A stretch of DNA of 64,000 nt from Sulfitobacter sp. F26204 (GCF_026410305.1 NZ_JAPMLQ010000002.1:248001-312000); one strand, 5' to 3'. Shown: positions 1 through 8,838, numbered from the stretch's first letter. Translations and numbers: made by a program. The notes: generated from the letters alone by a model not told the origin.

Positions 1-174
1 TTCGAATACTTCCTGAAAACCGATGATGTCGGCGTTCATTGTTACCAGTTGATCGGCCAGCCAATCCTCTTTCCATGCGTATTCTTCAGGGGTGTAGGAT
101 TGGAACTTGTAATACTCACGATCCGCGCCAATCAGGTTTTTCACGTTGAAACTGGCGATGGTGAAAGCGCTCAT
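1..174 (-). CDS. Endonuclease/exonuclease/phosphatase family protein, N-terminal part only
   Basis: Only the first 58 codons lie in the window; the gene runs off the left edge. The visible N-terminus (SFNVKNL near residue 8, DIIGFQEVFE near residue 49) fits the opening of the EEP fold, in which the Asn of the first motif and the Glu of FQEV belong to the metal-dependent phosphodiesterase site. No signal peptide is visible, so a cytoplasmic enzyme is likely. The substrate (nucleic acid, phospholipid or other phosphodiester) cannot be told from this fragment. Its ATG overlaps the stop of the upstream dehydratase gene by one base (TGATG), which makes it the last visible member of the minus-strand run that starts at 2649. 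Confidence 0.8.
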   Translation of the reverse strand, partial: MSAFTIASFNVKNLIGADREYYKFQSYTPEEYAWKEDWLADQLVTMNADIIGFQEVFE

Positions 175-1142
175 CAGGCAAGCTCCAGAGCGCGGGCAAA
201 GACAGCGGCGTCAACGTTCCCCCCTGAAATCGTGACGATCACATCATCGCCCTGAATTTCATCACCATGAAACAAAACCGCGGCAAGGGCGGCGGCACCT
301 CCAGGTTCGGCAACTAATTTCAACCGGTTCCATGCATGCGCCATTGCGGCAAGCGCTTGGTCTTCGGTGATCACCAGTCCGGCACCGCATAAACGTTTCA
401 TGATCGGGAAGGTCAGATCACCTGGTTGCGGCGTGATGATGGCGTCGCAAAGATTGCCGGAGGTCCTGAGATTGCGTTTGATTTCGCCGGCGTGCAGGGA
501 CCGCGCCACATCGTCAAAGCCTTCGGGCTCGGCAGGCCTGACGCGCAGGCCTGGCGCTTCTGCTTCAAGAGCGAGTGCAATACCTGAGGTGAGGCCACCC
601 CCGCCGCAACAGACAATGACCTGAGCATCTGTTATGCCCTGTTCGGTTGCCTGTTGCGCAATTTCCAACCCGCAGGTGCCTTGGCCCGCAATCACTTGCG
701 GTTCATCAAAGGGCTTGATCAGGGTCAGGCCCCTTTCCTGGCTGATGCGCGCGCCGATCTCGTTACGGTCTTCGGTGTCGCGGTCGTAAGTGATGACTTC
801 GGCACCATAGGCGCGGGTGTTTTCCAGTTTCATGGCGGGGCTGTCCGCAGGCATGACAATCACTGCCGAGGTGTCGTGCATCTTTGCCGCCAGCGCCACG
901 CCTTGGGCGTGATTGCCGCTGGAAAAGGCGATGACACCTTTGGCGCGCACCTTGGGGTCAAGGGCGCTCAAGGCCGACCAGGCACCGCGAAACTTGAAAC
1001 TGCCTGTGAGTTGCAGACATTCGGCCTTTACCCAGACGCGCCGCCCCGCAAGGGCGTCCAGCAAAGGTGAATTCAAAAACGGTGTGCGCAATGCGTGCCC
1101 ATTCAGGCGTTCAGCGGCGGCACGTATCATGTCGATGTTCAT
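174..1142 (-). CDS. Threonine/serine dehydratase family PLP enzyme
   Basis: 322-residue fold-type II PLP enzyme. Lys50 in SFKFRG is the Schiff-base lysine, SSGNHAQG (about 75) binds the substrate carboxylate, and CCGGGGL (about 180) binds the PLP phosphate. The family deaminates L-threonine or L-serine to a 2-oxoacid and ammonia; related members are serine racemases or 3-hydroxyaspartate ammonia-lyases. There is no C-terminal ACT domain, so this is the short catabolic form rather than feedback-controlled biosynthetic IlvA. The start at 1142 is chosen because AGGAG lies 8 bases upstream; an ATG at 1160 has no such site. It overlaps the upstream hydrolase by 4 bases (ATGA), pointing to translational coupling. 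Exact substrate is uncertain. Confidence 0.85.
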   Translation of the reverse strand: MNIDMIRAAAERLNGHALRTPFLNSPLLDALAGRRVWVKAECLQLTGSFKFRGAWSALSALDPKVRAKGVIAFSSGNHAQGVALAAKMHDTSAVIVMPADSPAMKLENTRAYGAEVITYDRDTEDRNEIGARISQERGLTLIKPFDEPQVIAGQGTCGLEIAQQATEQGITDAQVIVCCGGGGLTSGIALALEAEAPGLRVRPAEPEGFDDVARSLHAGEIKRNLRTSGNLCDAIITPQPGDLTFPIMKRLCGAGLVITEDQALAAMAHAWNRLKLVAEPGGAAALAAVLFHGDEIQGDDVIVTISGGNVDAAVFARALELA

Positions 1143-1963
1143 TGCATGGCTCCTATCCATGTTTGAAGTGCGATGATGGCCTCGGGTTCATCCAGAAACG
1201 GTACATGACCGCGTCCGGGAACTTTGGCGAGAATCATGTCGGGGCGACGCTTTTGCATTTCTTCGACCGTGGCTTCGCCCAGCAGGTTGGAACTGGTGCC
1301 CCAGATACATGCCAGCGGCAAGCCCGAGAGCGCATCGAAATAAGGCCAAAGGTCAAGGTCCGGCCCATCCATCGCCGCCAGCATGGCATCGCGTAAATGC
1401 GGATCATAGGTAATGTGCAAACCCTCTGGCGTTGAGGTGAAGTGCTTTACCGCTTCCTCCATCCAACGGCTGTCCGGGACATTTTTGAATTCAACAAAGG
1501 CGCGTGCCAAGGCGGCAGCGGCCTCCGAATGGGTTTTGGCAGCAGGTGGTCGGCCGATGAAATGCCGGATCGCATCCAAGCCCTTGGCTTCGATCACCGG
1601 ACCGACATCATTCAACGCTACCCCCAGCAGTCGCTCCTTGGCCGCAGCGGCCAGCCCCATGGCGTTGAGACCGCCCCGCGAGGTCCCAAGTATCGCCACC
1701 TTGTCGAGGTTGAGATGCGCCAATAACTCCAGCACATCACGACATTCAACCGGCAGTACGTAGTTCTGCCAGTCGGTATCGAAATCCGATCGGCCACGAC
1801 CGCGGTAATCCAGCTTGATCAACCTGTTACCCGACAGAAAGGGGGTCACATAATCGAAATCAGTCGTTGTGCGCGTCAATCCCGCAAGACAAAGAATGGG
1901 CAGACCTTCGCCATCGTCGGTGTAATACAGCGACAGTCCATCAGATGTGGTGAAATAGGCCAT
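1139..1963 (-). CDS. Alpha/beta hydrolase
   Basis: 274-residue alpha/beta hydrolase. The nucleophile elbow GTSRGG places Ser95, the oxyanion region is LCLAGLTRT near residue 25, LDYRGRGRSD (51-60) is the usual loop after strand 4, and the catalytic His lies in GRGHVPFLDEPE near the C-terminus. There is no signal peptide or lipobox. The frame stays open upstream to 2104, but the start at 1963 gives the standard family N-terminus and overlaps the HAD gene stop by one base. Substrate is unknown. Co-transcription with a haloacid-dehalogenase-like gene and a dehydratase suggests small-molecule catabolism, but that is inference. Confidence 0.85.
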   Translation of the reverse strand: MAYFTTSDGLSLYYTDDGEGLPILCLAGLTRTTTDFDYVTPFLSGNRLIKLDYRGRGRSDFDTDWQNYVLPVECRDVLELLAHLNLDKVAILGTSRGGLNAMGLAAAAKERLLGVALNDVGPVIEAKGLDAIRHFIGRPPAAKTHSEAAAALARAFVEFKNVPDSRWMEEAVKHFTSTPEGLHITYDPHLRDAMLAAMDGPDLDLWPYFDALSGLPLACIWGTSSNLLGEATVEEMQKRRPDMILAKVPGRGHVPFLDEPEAIIALQTWIGAMQ

Positions 1964-2649
1964 CAGAGATCTGCCAAGGTCGGGATGCCGGTCAAATCGG
2001 TGAGCATATGCGCCGGCCTCCATGGCAGGCGCTCCATCGGGTCGCCGTTGCGGTTCACCCAGGCCGTGACAAATCCATAGCCAGTTGCCGCCGCCGCGTC
2101 CCAACCGTTCGAGGAGACAAACAAGACTTCGGATTTGTCACAATCAAAACAGGCACCGACCAGATCGTATACCCGTGTGTCCGGCTTGAAGATGCCGACG
2201 CTTTGCACTGAAAGAGTGGCATCCAGGACGCTTTCGATCCCCGCTGATCTTACCGCAGCTTCCAACATTTCTGGCGATCCGTTGGACAGGATTGCCGTAT
2301 TCAGCCCGGCAGCCTTCAGCCGGGTCAACATTTCAGGCACTTCACGGTAGGCCTGCAATTCCCAATAGAGCGCCAGAAGCCGTTCGCGCAGCTCGGGATC
2401 ATTTGTATGCCCGGTCTTTTCCAACGCCCAATCGAGCCCGTTTTCGGTGACTTCCCAGAAATCGGTATGGGCATTGGCAACGGCGCGCAGCCATGAATAG
2501 GACAGTTGTTTTTGGCGCCAATGTTCAGCCAGTTCTGCCCAGTCGCTCCTGATTGCCTTGAAATCCGGCTCTGACGCAGCCTGGCGGGCAGCGGCCCCCA
2601 CATCGAACAATGTGCCATAGGCATCAAAAACACAGGTGGTGATCGGCAT
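1963..2649 (-). CDS. Haloacid dehalogenase, type II (HAD superfamily)
   Basis: 228-residue HAD hydrolase with the signature layout of L-2-haloacid dehalogenases: FDAYGTLFD with the nucleophile Asp9, SNGSPEM near 122, the lysine of IFKPDTRVY near 155 and SSNGWDAA near 178. Members displace halide from 2-haloacids by way of an aspartyl ester, although many chromosomal copies act on other substrates. The ATG at 2649 is preferred because GGAG sits 8 bases upstream; a GTG at 2658 is the alternative. It is first in the four-gene minus-strand run, and about 190 bases separate it from the divergent FKBP gene. True halo-acid activity is not certain. Confidence 0.85.
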   Translation of the reverse strand: MPITTCVFDAYGTLFDVGAAARQAASEPDFKAIRSDWAELAEHWRQKQLSYSWLRAVANAHTDFWEVTENGLDWALEKTGHTNDPELRERLLALYWELQAYREVPEMLTRLKAAGLNTAILSNGSPEMLEAAVRSAGIESVLDATLSVQSVGIFKPDTRVYDLVGACFDCDKSEVLFVSSNGWDAAAATGYGFVTAWVNRNGDPMERLPWRPAHMLTDLTGIPTLADL

Positions 2650-2840
2650 GGGGCGCACTCCGTTGGCTCAGGTCAGATTGTCATGCCAGGCCCTTGTGAA
2701 AAACCCCTGAAATTGTATCAAGATTCGCGATCCCTGAGGGGGTTTACATCGGGCGACCTGTTTGACACTTTGCCGCCCAAGCTGGAGCACCTGCGCAGAT
2801 ACGTGGCCTCCCCCAATTTCCCTACATTTCGGAGACGAAG

Positions 2841-3272
2841 ATGACTGAAGTCAAGTCAGGCGATACGGTCGCTATACATTATACAGGCACGCTGCTGGAT
2901 GGCACCACTTTCGACAGTTCCAAGGGCCGTGATCCGCTGGAATTCGAAGTAGGATCCGGTCATATCATTCCCGGGTTGGACGTCGCTTTGCCGGGGATGA
3001 CCGTCGGCGAAAAGAAAGTGGTGAAAATCGCCTGCGCAGATGCCTATGGGCCGCTCAATCCGGACATGCGTCAGGCGATCCCGCGTGACGGGATCCCTGA
3101 AGACCTGAACCTGGAGGTCGGCCTGACGTTGGAAATGCAGACGGCTGACGGTCAGGCATTGCCGGTGATGGTTGTGGAACTGGACGAGGCGACAGTAACT
3201 CTTGATGCGAACCACCCGCTGGCAGGCAAGGATCTGCAGTTCGATATTGAACTGGTCAGCATCGCAAGCTGA
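2841..3272 (+). CDS. FKBP-type peptidyl-prolyl cis-trans isomerase, SlyD-like
   Basis: 143-residue single-domain FKBP: HYTGTLLDGTTFDSS (13-27), VGSGHIIPGLDVALPGM (37-53) and GEKKVVKI form the isomerase core. An insert after about residue 65 containing DAYGPLNPDMRQAIPRD matches the insert-in-flap chaperone domain of the SlyD branch. The C-terminus lacks the His-rich tail of E. coli SlyD, so nickel binding is not expected. No signal peptide is present, implying a cytoplasmic folding helper. It is a single gene whose 3' end faces the small membrane-protein gene across an inverted repeat at 3282-3300. Confidence 0.9.
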   Translation: MTEVKSGDTVAIHYTGTLLDGTTFDSSKGRDPLEFEVGSGHIIPGLDVALPGMTVGEKKVVKIACADAYGPLNPDMRQAIPRDGIPEDLNLEVGLTLEMQTADGQALPVMVVELDEATVTLDANHPLAGKDLQFDIELVSIAS

Positions 3273-3281
3273 GCCTTGCAC

Positions 3282-3300
3282 CGGCGGGCTTTATCCGCCG
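3282..3300. terminator. Hairpin between convergent genes
   Basis: CGGCGG (3282-3287) pairs with CCGCCG (3295-3300) around a 7-base loop. It lies between the FKBP gene (+) and the membrane-protein gene (-), overlapping the stop of the latter. A short T run follows on the plus strand only weakly, so termination is plausible mainly for the FKBP gene. Confidence 0.4.
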
Positions 3301-3710
3301 TTTGCCCCGAAGGTTGACAGCCTGTGTCCCAGGTCCTGTGCAAGCCCCTGTGGATCAACCTGATCCTGGTTGATTCCACCTTGAAGGGTGCTTCCCGACA
3401 GGGGGCGGTTCACCTTGATCCGGTCACGCAAGCTGATGTTGCTGCCGGACTCCGTGCCGGCAGACATGGTGCCGGCAAAGGGGGCGGCGTTTGACGCCGC
3501 GGGCGGTGGTCTGTCGCGACCGGTTGCTTTCATTGCAGCCTCCATCGCGGCTTCTAACAGCGCGCTGCGCAATTCTGGCTCCGTGCGCAATGTGACGGCA
3601 ACCAGCAACATCAACAGCAAACTCACGATTTTTGCACCCAGATGGGCGCGTTGCGATCGCGTGCGTCGTGATTCCAGCACCTGTTGGCCGTATGTTTCTG
3701 CAAAGCTCAT
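3291..3710 (-). CDS. Small single-pass membrane protein of unknown function
   Basis: 139 residues. A basic N-terminal stretch (about 12-25: ESRRTRSQRAHLGAK) leads into one hydrophobic helix (about 27-42, VSLLLMLLVAVTL). A charged helical segment follows (EPELRSALLEAAMEAAMK), then a low-complexity Ser/Pro/Ala/Gly tail, probably periplasmic. This is an N-in, C-out bitopic layout. I recognise no family. The start at 3710 is chosen because upstream extension adds sequence without a plausible membrane-protein N-terminus; no clear ribosome site supports any start. It is divergent from the methyltransferase gene and convergent with the FKBP gene, so it is probably monocistronic. Confidence 0.6.
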   Translation of the reverse strand: MSFAETYGQQVLESRRTRSQRAHLGAKIVSLLLMLLVAVTLRTEPELRSALLEAAMEAAMKATGRDRPPPAASNAAPFAGTMSAGTESGSNISLRDRIKVNRPLSGSTLQGGINQDQVDPQGLAQDLGHRLSTFGANGG

Positions 3711-3852
3711 ATGATGTTTTAACCGGATAAAGCTGGCAAAATCGTGGCCTGGATGCTGGAATTGCCTTGAAATGCGACTTTTGCCGGGGCAGGCGCGGTC
3801 GGAAATCAAAAGTCCGCTTCTTCCCGCGCGTGTTTCCCTCTATGCAAGCCGG

Positions 3853-4968
3853 ATGGACAGTTCTCGCCCCTTTGAAATATTCCTTGTTTGTGCCCCCGGC
3901 CTGGAGCCGGTCCTGTTGGAAGAAGTGCGCGAAAAGGGATTTGACAAGGCTGAAGCAGGCCCGGGAGGTGTGACCATCATGGGCGGATGGCCAGAGGTCT
4001 GGCGGGCCAATCTCGATCTGCGCGGTGCTGTTCGGGTGCTGGTTCGGATCGGCGGGTTCATGGCCTTTCATCTGGCACAACTCGACAAACGCAGTCGCAA
4101 GTTTGACTGGGGTGCCGTGCTGCGGCCAGAGGTCCCGGTGCGCGTCCAGGTGACTTGCAAGGCTTCGAAAATCTATCACGCCAAAGCGGCCTGCGAACGC
4201 ATCGAACGCGCTCTTGTGGAAAGTCACGCCATCCCCCTGTCACCGGAAGCCGAGATCGTGGTGAAGGTACGGATCCACGACAACAACGTCGCGATCAGCA
4301 TCGATTCTACAGGGGAGGCGCTGCATATTCGTGGCCACAAGGAAGCCGTTGGCAAAGCTCCCATGCGCGAGAACCTCGCTGCAATGCTGCTGCGGCAATG
4401 TGGGTATGACGGGCGTGAGCCGGTGATCGATCCCATGTGCGGCTCTGGCACCTTCGTTATCGAAGCCGCCGAAATTGCGGCAGGGCTACAACCGGGCCGC
4501 AGCCGCGGATTTGCCTTTCAAAACCTTGCATCCTTTGACGCAGAGGCCTTTGCCGCGCTGCGCCGAACCGCGCCAAAACCTGTCCCGGCCTCGGGCTATT
4601 ACGGATCCGACCGTGACGCGGGTGCTGTGCGCAATGCGACAGCCAATGCTGACCGGGCGGGTGTTTCGGAGTTTACCCATTTTTCCTGCCACGGTGCTGC
4701 AGAAATCCGCCCTCCAGATGATCGCAAGGGATTGGTCATGGTGAACCCGCCATACGGAGGCCGGATCGGCAACAAGAAACTGCTCTATGCGCTTTACGGC
4801 TCCTTTGGCCAAACCATGCTGACACATTTCAAAGGCTGGCGTGTCGGGCTGGTCACTTCTGAACCCAGTCTGGCCAAGGCCACAGGTTTGCCATGGAAAC
4901 CTCTCGGTCTGCCGATCGCCCATGGCGGTATGAAGGTCTGGCTCTGGCAAACCCCGCCCTTGCGTTAG
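3853..4968 (+). CDS. THUMP-domain class I rRNA methyltransferase, RlmL/RlmK-N type
   Basis: 371 residues. The N-terminal part (about 5-150) is a ferredoxin-like plus THUMP RNA-binding region, starting FEIFLVCAPGLEPVLLEEV. A Rossmann methyltransferase domain follows with DPMCGSGTF (about 193) for SAM binding and NPPYGGR (about 298), the N-P-P-Y catalytic motif for transfer to an exocyclic base nitrogen. This is the architecture of the N-terminal half of E. coli RlmL, which makes m2G in 23S rRNA. The RlmK half of the E. coli fusion is absent. The frame opens at 3772 but ATG 3853 begins the conserved domain; its ribosome site is weak. Confidence 0.88.
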   Translation: MDSSRPFEIFLVCAPGLEPVLLEEVREKGFDKAEAGPGGVTIMGGWPEVWRANLDLRGAVRVLVRIGGFMAFHLAQLDKRSRKFDWGAVLRPEVPVRVQVTCKASKIYHAKAACERIERALVESHAIPLSPEAEIVVKVRIHDNNVAISIDSTGEALHIRGHKEAVGKAPMRENLAAMLLRQCGYDGREPVIDPMCGSGTFVIEAAEIAAGLQPGRSRGFAFQNLASFDAEAFAALRRTAPKPVPASGYYGSDRDAGAVRNATANADRAGVSEFTHFSCHGAAEIRPPDDRKGLVMVNPPYGGRIGNKKLLYALYGSFGQTMLTHFKGWRVGLVTSEPSLAKATGLPWKPLGLPIAHGGMKVWLWQTPPLR

Positions 4969-5018
4969 GCCATCTGCCATTGCGTCCATGGCTGAGGGTG
5001 CAATCAAGGCACCACAAG

Positions 5019-5060
5019 CTTTCTCTTTTTGGCCTTATATACCGTCCGCAGTCTCGTCTT
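5019..5060 (-). repeat. Degenerate tail copy of the interspersed repeat, downstream of fabI
   Basis: Read on the minus strand this has GGTATATAAGGCCAAAAAGA, close to the conserved 3' tail of the full repeats at 21430, 28795 and 55921 (GGTATTTAxxGCCAAAAAGA). The two 5' stem-loops are not recognisable. It starts about 17 bases beyond the fabI stop, on the same strand as fabI, the relation seen for the full copies. Confidence 0.55.
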
Positions 5061-5076
5061 GCGCAGGGTTTCGCGT

Positions 5077-5868
5077 TCACAAATACTCTTGTTGCGGCAT
5101 GCCCAAAACGTGAAAGCCACCGTCCACCCGAATGATTTCGCCGGTGGTGCAGGCCCCTGCATCAGAGGCGAGATAGACAGCCGTGCCTCCCACAGCTTCC
5201 AGTGTGGCGTTCTCGCGCATCGGGGCATTCAGTCCGGTGTGTTTATAGGTCTTGCGTGCACCGCCGATGGCCGCACCGGCAAGTGTTTTCATCGGTCCAG
5301 GGCTGATCGCGTTGACACGGATGCCTTCCGGTCCGAGATCATTGGCAAGATAGCGGGTGGCACTCTCTAGTGCGGCCTTGGCCACTCCCATGACATTATA
5401 GTTCGGCACCACGCGATTGGATCCCTGATAGGTCAGAGTCATCAATGTGCCACCATTCTCCACCATCATCGGATGGGCGCGGCGTGCGATCTCGATGAAG
5501 CTATAGGCAGAGATGTCGAGTGAGTGTTTGAAATTGGCGCGGGAGGTATTCAGAAAACGGCCAGTCAGTTCCGATTTGTCGGAAAAAGCAATGGCATGGA
5601 CAACAAAGTCGATGGTGGGCCAGCGATCCGCAAGCTGGCTGAACGCGGTGTCAAGCGAGGCATCCTCGGTGACATCCACATCGACCGTGAAATCCGACCC
5701 GACGCTTTCGGCCAAGGGCTTCAATCGGCTGCCGAATGCCTCACCCTGATAGGTAAAGGCCAGTTCAGCACCCGCATTCGCCATCGCCTTTGCAATGCCC
5801 CAGGCAATTGATCGTTCGTTGGCGACCCCCATGATCAGGCCGCGTTTACCTTTTAGCAAATCCGTCAT
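5077..5868 (-). CDS. fabI: Enoyl-[acyl-carrier-protein] reductase (NADH), FabI
   Basis: 263-residue atypical short-chain dehydrogenase that carries out the last reduction of fatty-acid elongation. The cofactor loop is GVANERSIAWGIA (14-26). The catalytic residues fall at Tyr147, Tyr157 and Lys164, one residue off E. coli numbering, with spacing Y-x6-K. SPGPMKTLAG is the substrate-loop region. The residue matching E. coli Gly93, a known triclosan-resistance site, is Ala94 here (HAIAF). It lies 9 bases after fabB, so the two are co-transcribed. Length and motifs fit the family throughout. Confidence 0.97.
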   Translation of the reverse strand: MTDLLKGKRGLIMGVANERSIAWGIAKAMANAGAELAFTYQGEAFGSRLKPLAESVGSDFTVDVDVTEDASLDTAFSQLADRWPTIDFVVHAIAFSDKSELTGRFLNTSRANFKHSLDISAYSFIEIARRAHPMMVENGGTLMTLTYQGSNRVVPNYNVMGVAKAALESATRYLANDLGPEGIRVNAISPGPMKTLAGAAIGGARKTYKHTGLNAPMRENATLEAVGGTAVYLASDAGACTTGEIIRVDGGFHVLGMPQQEYL

Positions 5869-5877
5869 GGTCCGGTC

Positions 5878-7107
5878 CTATCCGTTGTATTTCGACAGGA
5901 TCATTGATCCGTTGGTGCCGCCAAATCCGAATGAATTGGTCATGACTGAATCAAGTCCCGCATTGTCGACACGGGTCGTGGCGATTTCAGAGGGGTGCAG
6001 CGCAGGGTCGAGGGTTTCGACATTGATGGAGGGTGTGATGAAATCATCCTTGAGCATCAAAAGACAGAAGATCGCTTCCATTGCGCCTGCCGCCCCTTGT
6101 CCATGGCCGGTCATTGATTTGGTCGAGCTGACAGGCGGTGTTGATCCCTGTCCAAAGACACGGCGCACCGCTTCGATCTCGCCAACATCCCCCACAGGTG
6201 TCGAGGTGCCATGGGCATTGATATAGCTGACCTTGCGGCCTTCGGGCAGCGTAGCGAGGGCCAGCTGCATGGCTCTGGTGCCGCCTTCGCCGGAGGGGGC
6301 AACCATATCGTGTCCGTCAGAAGTTGCAGCAAAACCAGTGACTTCGGCATAGATCGTAGCGCCGCGCGCCAGCGCATGGTCAAGGTTTTCCAGTACCACC
6401 ATGCCGCCGCCGCCTGTGATCACAAAACCGTCACGGTTGGCGTCAAAGGCGCGCGATGCCTTTTCAGGAGTGTCGTTATATTTGCTGCTCATTGCGCCCA
6501 TGGCGTCAAACAGACAGGACAGGGTCCAGTCCAATTCTTCTCCGCCGCCTGCAAACATCACATCCTGTTTGCCCAGCATGATCTGTTCCGCGGCCGACCC
6601 GATACAATGCAGAGAGGTCGAACAAGCCGAGGTGATGGAATAATTGATGCCCTTGATCTTGAAGGCAGTGCTCAGGTTTGCACTGATGGTGGAGGACATG
6701 CATTTCGGTACTGCGAAAGGGCCGATACGCTTGGTCGCGCCGGTCTTGTCGACCACATCATGGGCGACCTTCATCGCCGAGGTGGAAGGCCCGCCGGACC
6801 CGGCAATCAACCCGGTGCGCGGGTTTGAAATGATGCTCTCGTCCAGACCTGCATCGGCGATCGCCTGTTCCATGGCAAGGTAGGCATAGGCGGCACCCTG
6901 TCCCATGAAGCGCAGGGTGCGTTTGTCGATGTGATCCGCAACATTGATCTTCAGCGTGCCCGCGATCTGGCTGCGAAACCCGTGCTCTGCCATCTCGGTG
7001 CTGGTTTCGATCCCGGATGTGCCTGCCTTGAGCGCGGCTGTGACGTCTTGCGCATTGTTTCCGATGGATGAGACGATTCCAAGTCCTGTGACGACAACGC
7101 GCTTCAT
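5878..7107 (-). CDS. fabB: Beta-ketoacyl-ACP synthase I, FabB
   Basis: 409-residue condensing enzyme that elongates acyl-ACP chains, including the cis-3-decenoyl intermediate made by FabA. The thiolase-fold triad is visible as Cys162 in TSACSTSLH, His in HGTSTPVGD (near 298) and His in [10 protein letters not shown] (near 333). The C-terminal [10 protein letters not shown] loop is intact. The start at 7107 is fixed by AGAGG seven bases upstream; longer starts to 7164 are unlikely. The FHA-cyclase gene lies 155 bases upstream on the same strand. Presence of both FabA and FabB indicates the anaerobic unsaturated-fatty-acid pathway. Confidence 0.96.
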   Translation of the reverse strand: MKRVVVTGLGIVSSIGNNAQDVTAALKAGTSGIETSTEMAEHGFRSQIAGTLKINVADHIDKRTLRFMGQGAAYAYLAMEQAIADAGLDESIISNPRTGLIAGSGGPSTSAMKVAHDVVDKTGATKRIGPFAVPKCMSSTISANLSTAFKIKGINYSITSACSTSLHCIGSAAEQIMLGKQDVMFAGGGEELDWTLSCLFDAMGAMSSKYNDTPEKASRAFDANRDGFVITGGGGMVVLENLDHALARGATIYAEVTGFAATSDGHDMVAPSGEGGTRAMQLALATLPEGRKVSYINAHGTSTPVGDVGEIEAVRRVFGQGSTPPVSSTKSMTGHGQGAAGAMEAIFCLLMLKDDFITPSINVETLDPALHPSEIATTRVDNAGLDSVMTNSFGFGGTNGSMILSKYNG

Positions 7108-7262
7108 GTGCATACCTCTGCTTCGATGCGGTGCATGGGCTGCACTCCTTTGATACTTCAACACCTATTTAGGACAGCAGGGCTTGGCGGTGCAAGGGGT
7201 TAGCAGGAAGCACGCCGTTTGGCAGCGGGTCACCGCGGCAAAAATTCGACCCGTGCAGGTGA

Positions 7263-8138
7263 TCATTCGAACTTCAGATCATTGGTGCTGTAGCGGATGA
7301 TCGAACCGGTCATCGACCTGTCACGAGTCCCCACCAGCACCAGACCTTCGCCCGACAGCAACATGGAGCGGCGTTGGAGTGAAAATTCCTGCCCGTCAGA
7401 TGTGATGATCGTGCTGCCGGATGAACTGTGGTCGGTATATTCCAGTTGTGCCGCGCGTAATTCAAAAAAACCGTGTTTGCGTGACACCCAGGGATGATCC
7501 AGGATTGCCTGACAATCGGATGACCGTCCCACGGCTACGCTTTCCCCGTCCGACAGGTTCCATTCCTCGGATACGCAAGAAAGCGCAGCGGACTCGGTGC
7601 GTGGTCCCAGCAGGGACTCTCCGCTGCCAAACAACACGGTTTGCGTCTTCAGGTCGCTGACGGCAAAGGAATGAACTTGGGTGGCTTCGCGTTTGCCCTT
7701 GAGCTTGAGCGCCCCCATGGACACGCAGAGCATGCGCGTCGCTTCGCCCAATTGTGCAAAAACCGTATCGCCAAGCAAGAGTTCGCTGGTCTTGGCCAGG
7801 GAGGCAAGACGCGCCGCGGTGTTTACCGCGTCGCCGTAGATGTCGGAATCCTGGCTCAACACTTCGCCAAAATGAATGCCGGCATGGACACCAAGGCCAT
7901 CACCCCAGTCGGCCTCGATCATCGCGCGTGCTGCTGCAAAGGCCTGATCGGCTTCACTGAAAAAGCTCAGGGTATCGTCGCCCTGCGATTTTACGCAGTG
8001 ACCGCCGTTCTCTTCGATCATGTTGCGCATCTGGGCGAGGATGATGCTGACCTGTGCGAGAGCTTCCTGATCGGTCAAACGATCATACAAGCTTGTGCTG
8101 CCGGTAATATCGGCAATCAGGACATGGGCCGTGGCCAT
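7263..8138 (-). CDS. Class III nucleotide cyclase with C-terminal FHA domain
   Basis: 291 residues. The N-terminal catalytic domain (about 1-165) has both metal aspartates, Asp10 in IADITGST and Asp54 in VKSQGDDTLSFF. The preceding Lys50 is the usual adenine-contact position, and GDAVNTAARL supplies the Asn/Arg transition-state pair, so an active adenylate cyclase is likely. The C-terminal FHA domain (about 195-280: VAVGRSSDC, then PWVSRKHGFFEL) has the conserved GR, S and H phosphothreonine-binding residues. There is no transmembrane segment. The gene sits between fabA and fabB on the same strand, suggesting a regulator responding to a phosphorylated partner; a direct link to lipid synthesis is inference. 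Start at 8138 gives the family N-terminus. Confidence 0.88.
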   Translation of the reverse strand: MATAHVLIADITGSTSLYDRLTDQEALAQVSIILAQMRNMIEENGGHCVKSQGDDTLSFFSEADQAFAAARAMIEADWGDGLGVHAGIHFGEVLSQDSDIYGDAVNTAARLASLAKTSELLLGDTVFAQLGEATRMLCVSMGALKLKGKREATQVHSFAVSDLKTQTVLFGSGESLLGPRTESAALSCVSEEWNLSDGESVAVGRSSDCQAILDHPWVSRKHGFFELRAAQLEYTDHSSSGSTIITSDGQEFSLQRRSMLLSGEGLVLVGTRDRSMTGSIIRYSTNDLKFE

Positions 8139-8277
8139 CAATATCGCTCCGCGGTTTGGGGCCGCATTCAAAGGGTCTATATACCCAAACCATAGATTTG
8201 GGCGGTCCTTCTTGCAACAAATTCCGACTTTTATCTGTCGGGGAGCCGACCAGCGACCACAGCTTTGTGGGCAGACT

Positions 8278-8787
8278 TCAGCTTTCGCTGAGCGCGACCT
8301 TCATGTCTTTAACCTCATAGATCACCTCGCCGTCCGCCTCGACGATGCCATCCGCGACGCCCATGGTGAGGCGGCGTGTCTGGATCGCCTTGGTGAAATC
8401 GATCTTGTAGGTCAGCATCTTGCGGTCCGGCCGAACCATCCCCTTGAGTTTGACTTCGCCCACACCCAGTGCATAGCCGCGCCCCTGCCAGCCGCGCCAG
8501 CCCAGGTTGAAACCGGTCAGTTGCCAGAGGCCATCGAGCCCCAGACAACCCGGCATGATCGGATTGCCGGGGAAGTGACAGTCAAAGAACCAAAGCTCCG
8601 GTGTGATGTCGAATTCCGCTGTAATATGCCCTTTGCCATGGGCACCACCGTCGCCTGAGACATCCGTGATCCGGTCCATCATCAACATTGGGGGGGCAGG
8701 CAATTGGGCATTGCCGGGGCCAAACAGATCGCCTGCGGCACATTTCAACAAGGCTTCCTTGTCAAAGCTGGTGGGATAGTCGGCCAT
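8278..8787 (-). CDS. fabA: 3-hydroxydecanoyl-ACP dehydratase/isomerase, FabA
   Basis: 169-residue hot-dog-fold enzyme that dehydrates 3-hydroxydecanoyl-ACP and isomerises the product to the cis-3 form, opening the unsaturated branch of fatty-acid synthesis. The active site is clear: His71 in [11 protein letters not shown] and Asp85 in LGLDGLWQL, as in E. coli. The start at 8787 gives the standard [14 protein letters not shown] beginning. It is first in the minus-strand fab cluster, and its 5' region is shared with the divergent irr gene. A promoter-like TTGCGA-17-GGTGTA complement lies at 8839-8867. Confidence 0.96.
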   Translation of the reverse strand: MADYPTSFDKEALLKCAAGDLFGPGNAQLPAPPMLMMDRITDVSGDGGAHGKGHITAEFDITPELWFFDCHFPGNPIMPGCLGLDGLWQLTGFNLGWRGWQGRGYALGVGEVKLKGMVRPDRKMLTYKIDFTKAIQTRRLTMGVADGIVEADGEVIYEVKDMKVALSES

Positions 8788-8838
8788 GCGGGCACTCCTG
8801 CTGGGCATTTAAAATGAAATCGATTGAAAGTCGGAGGC

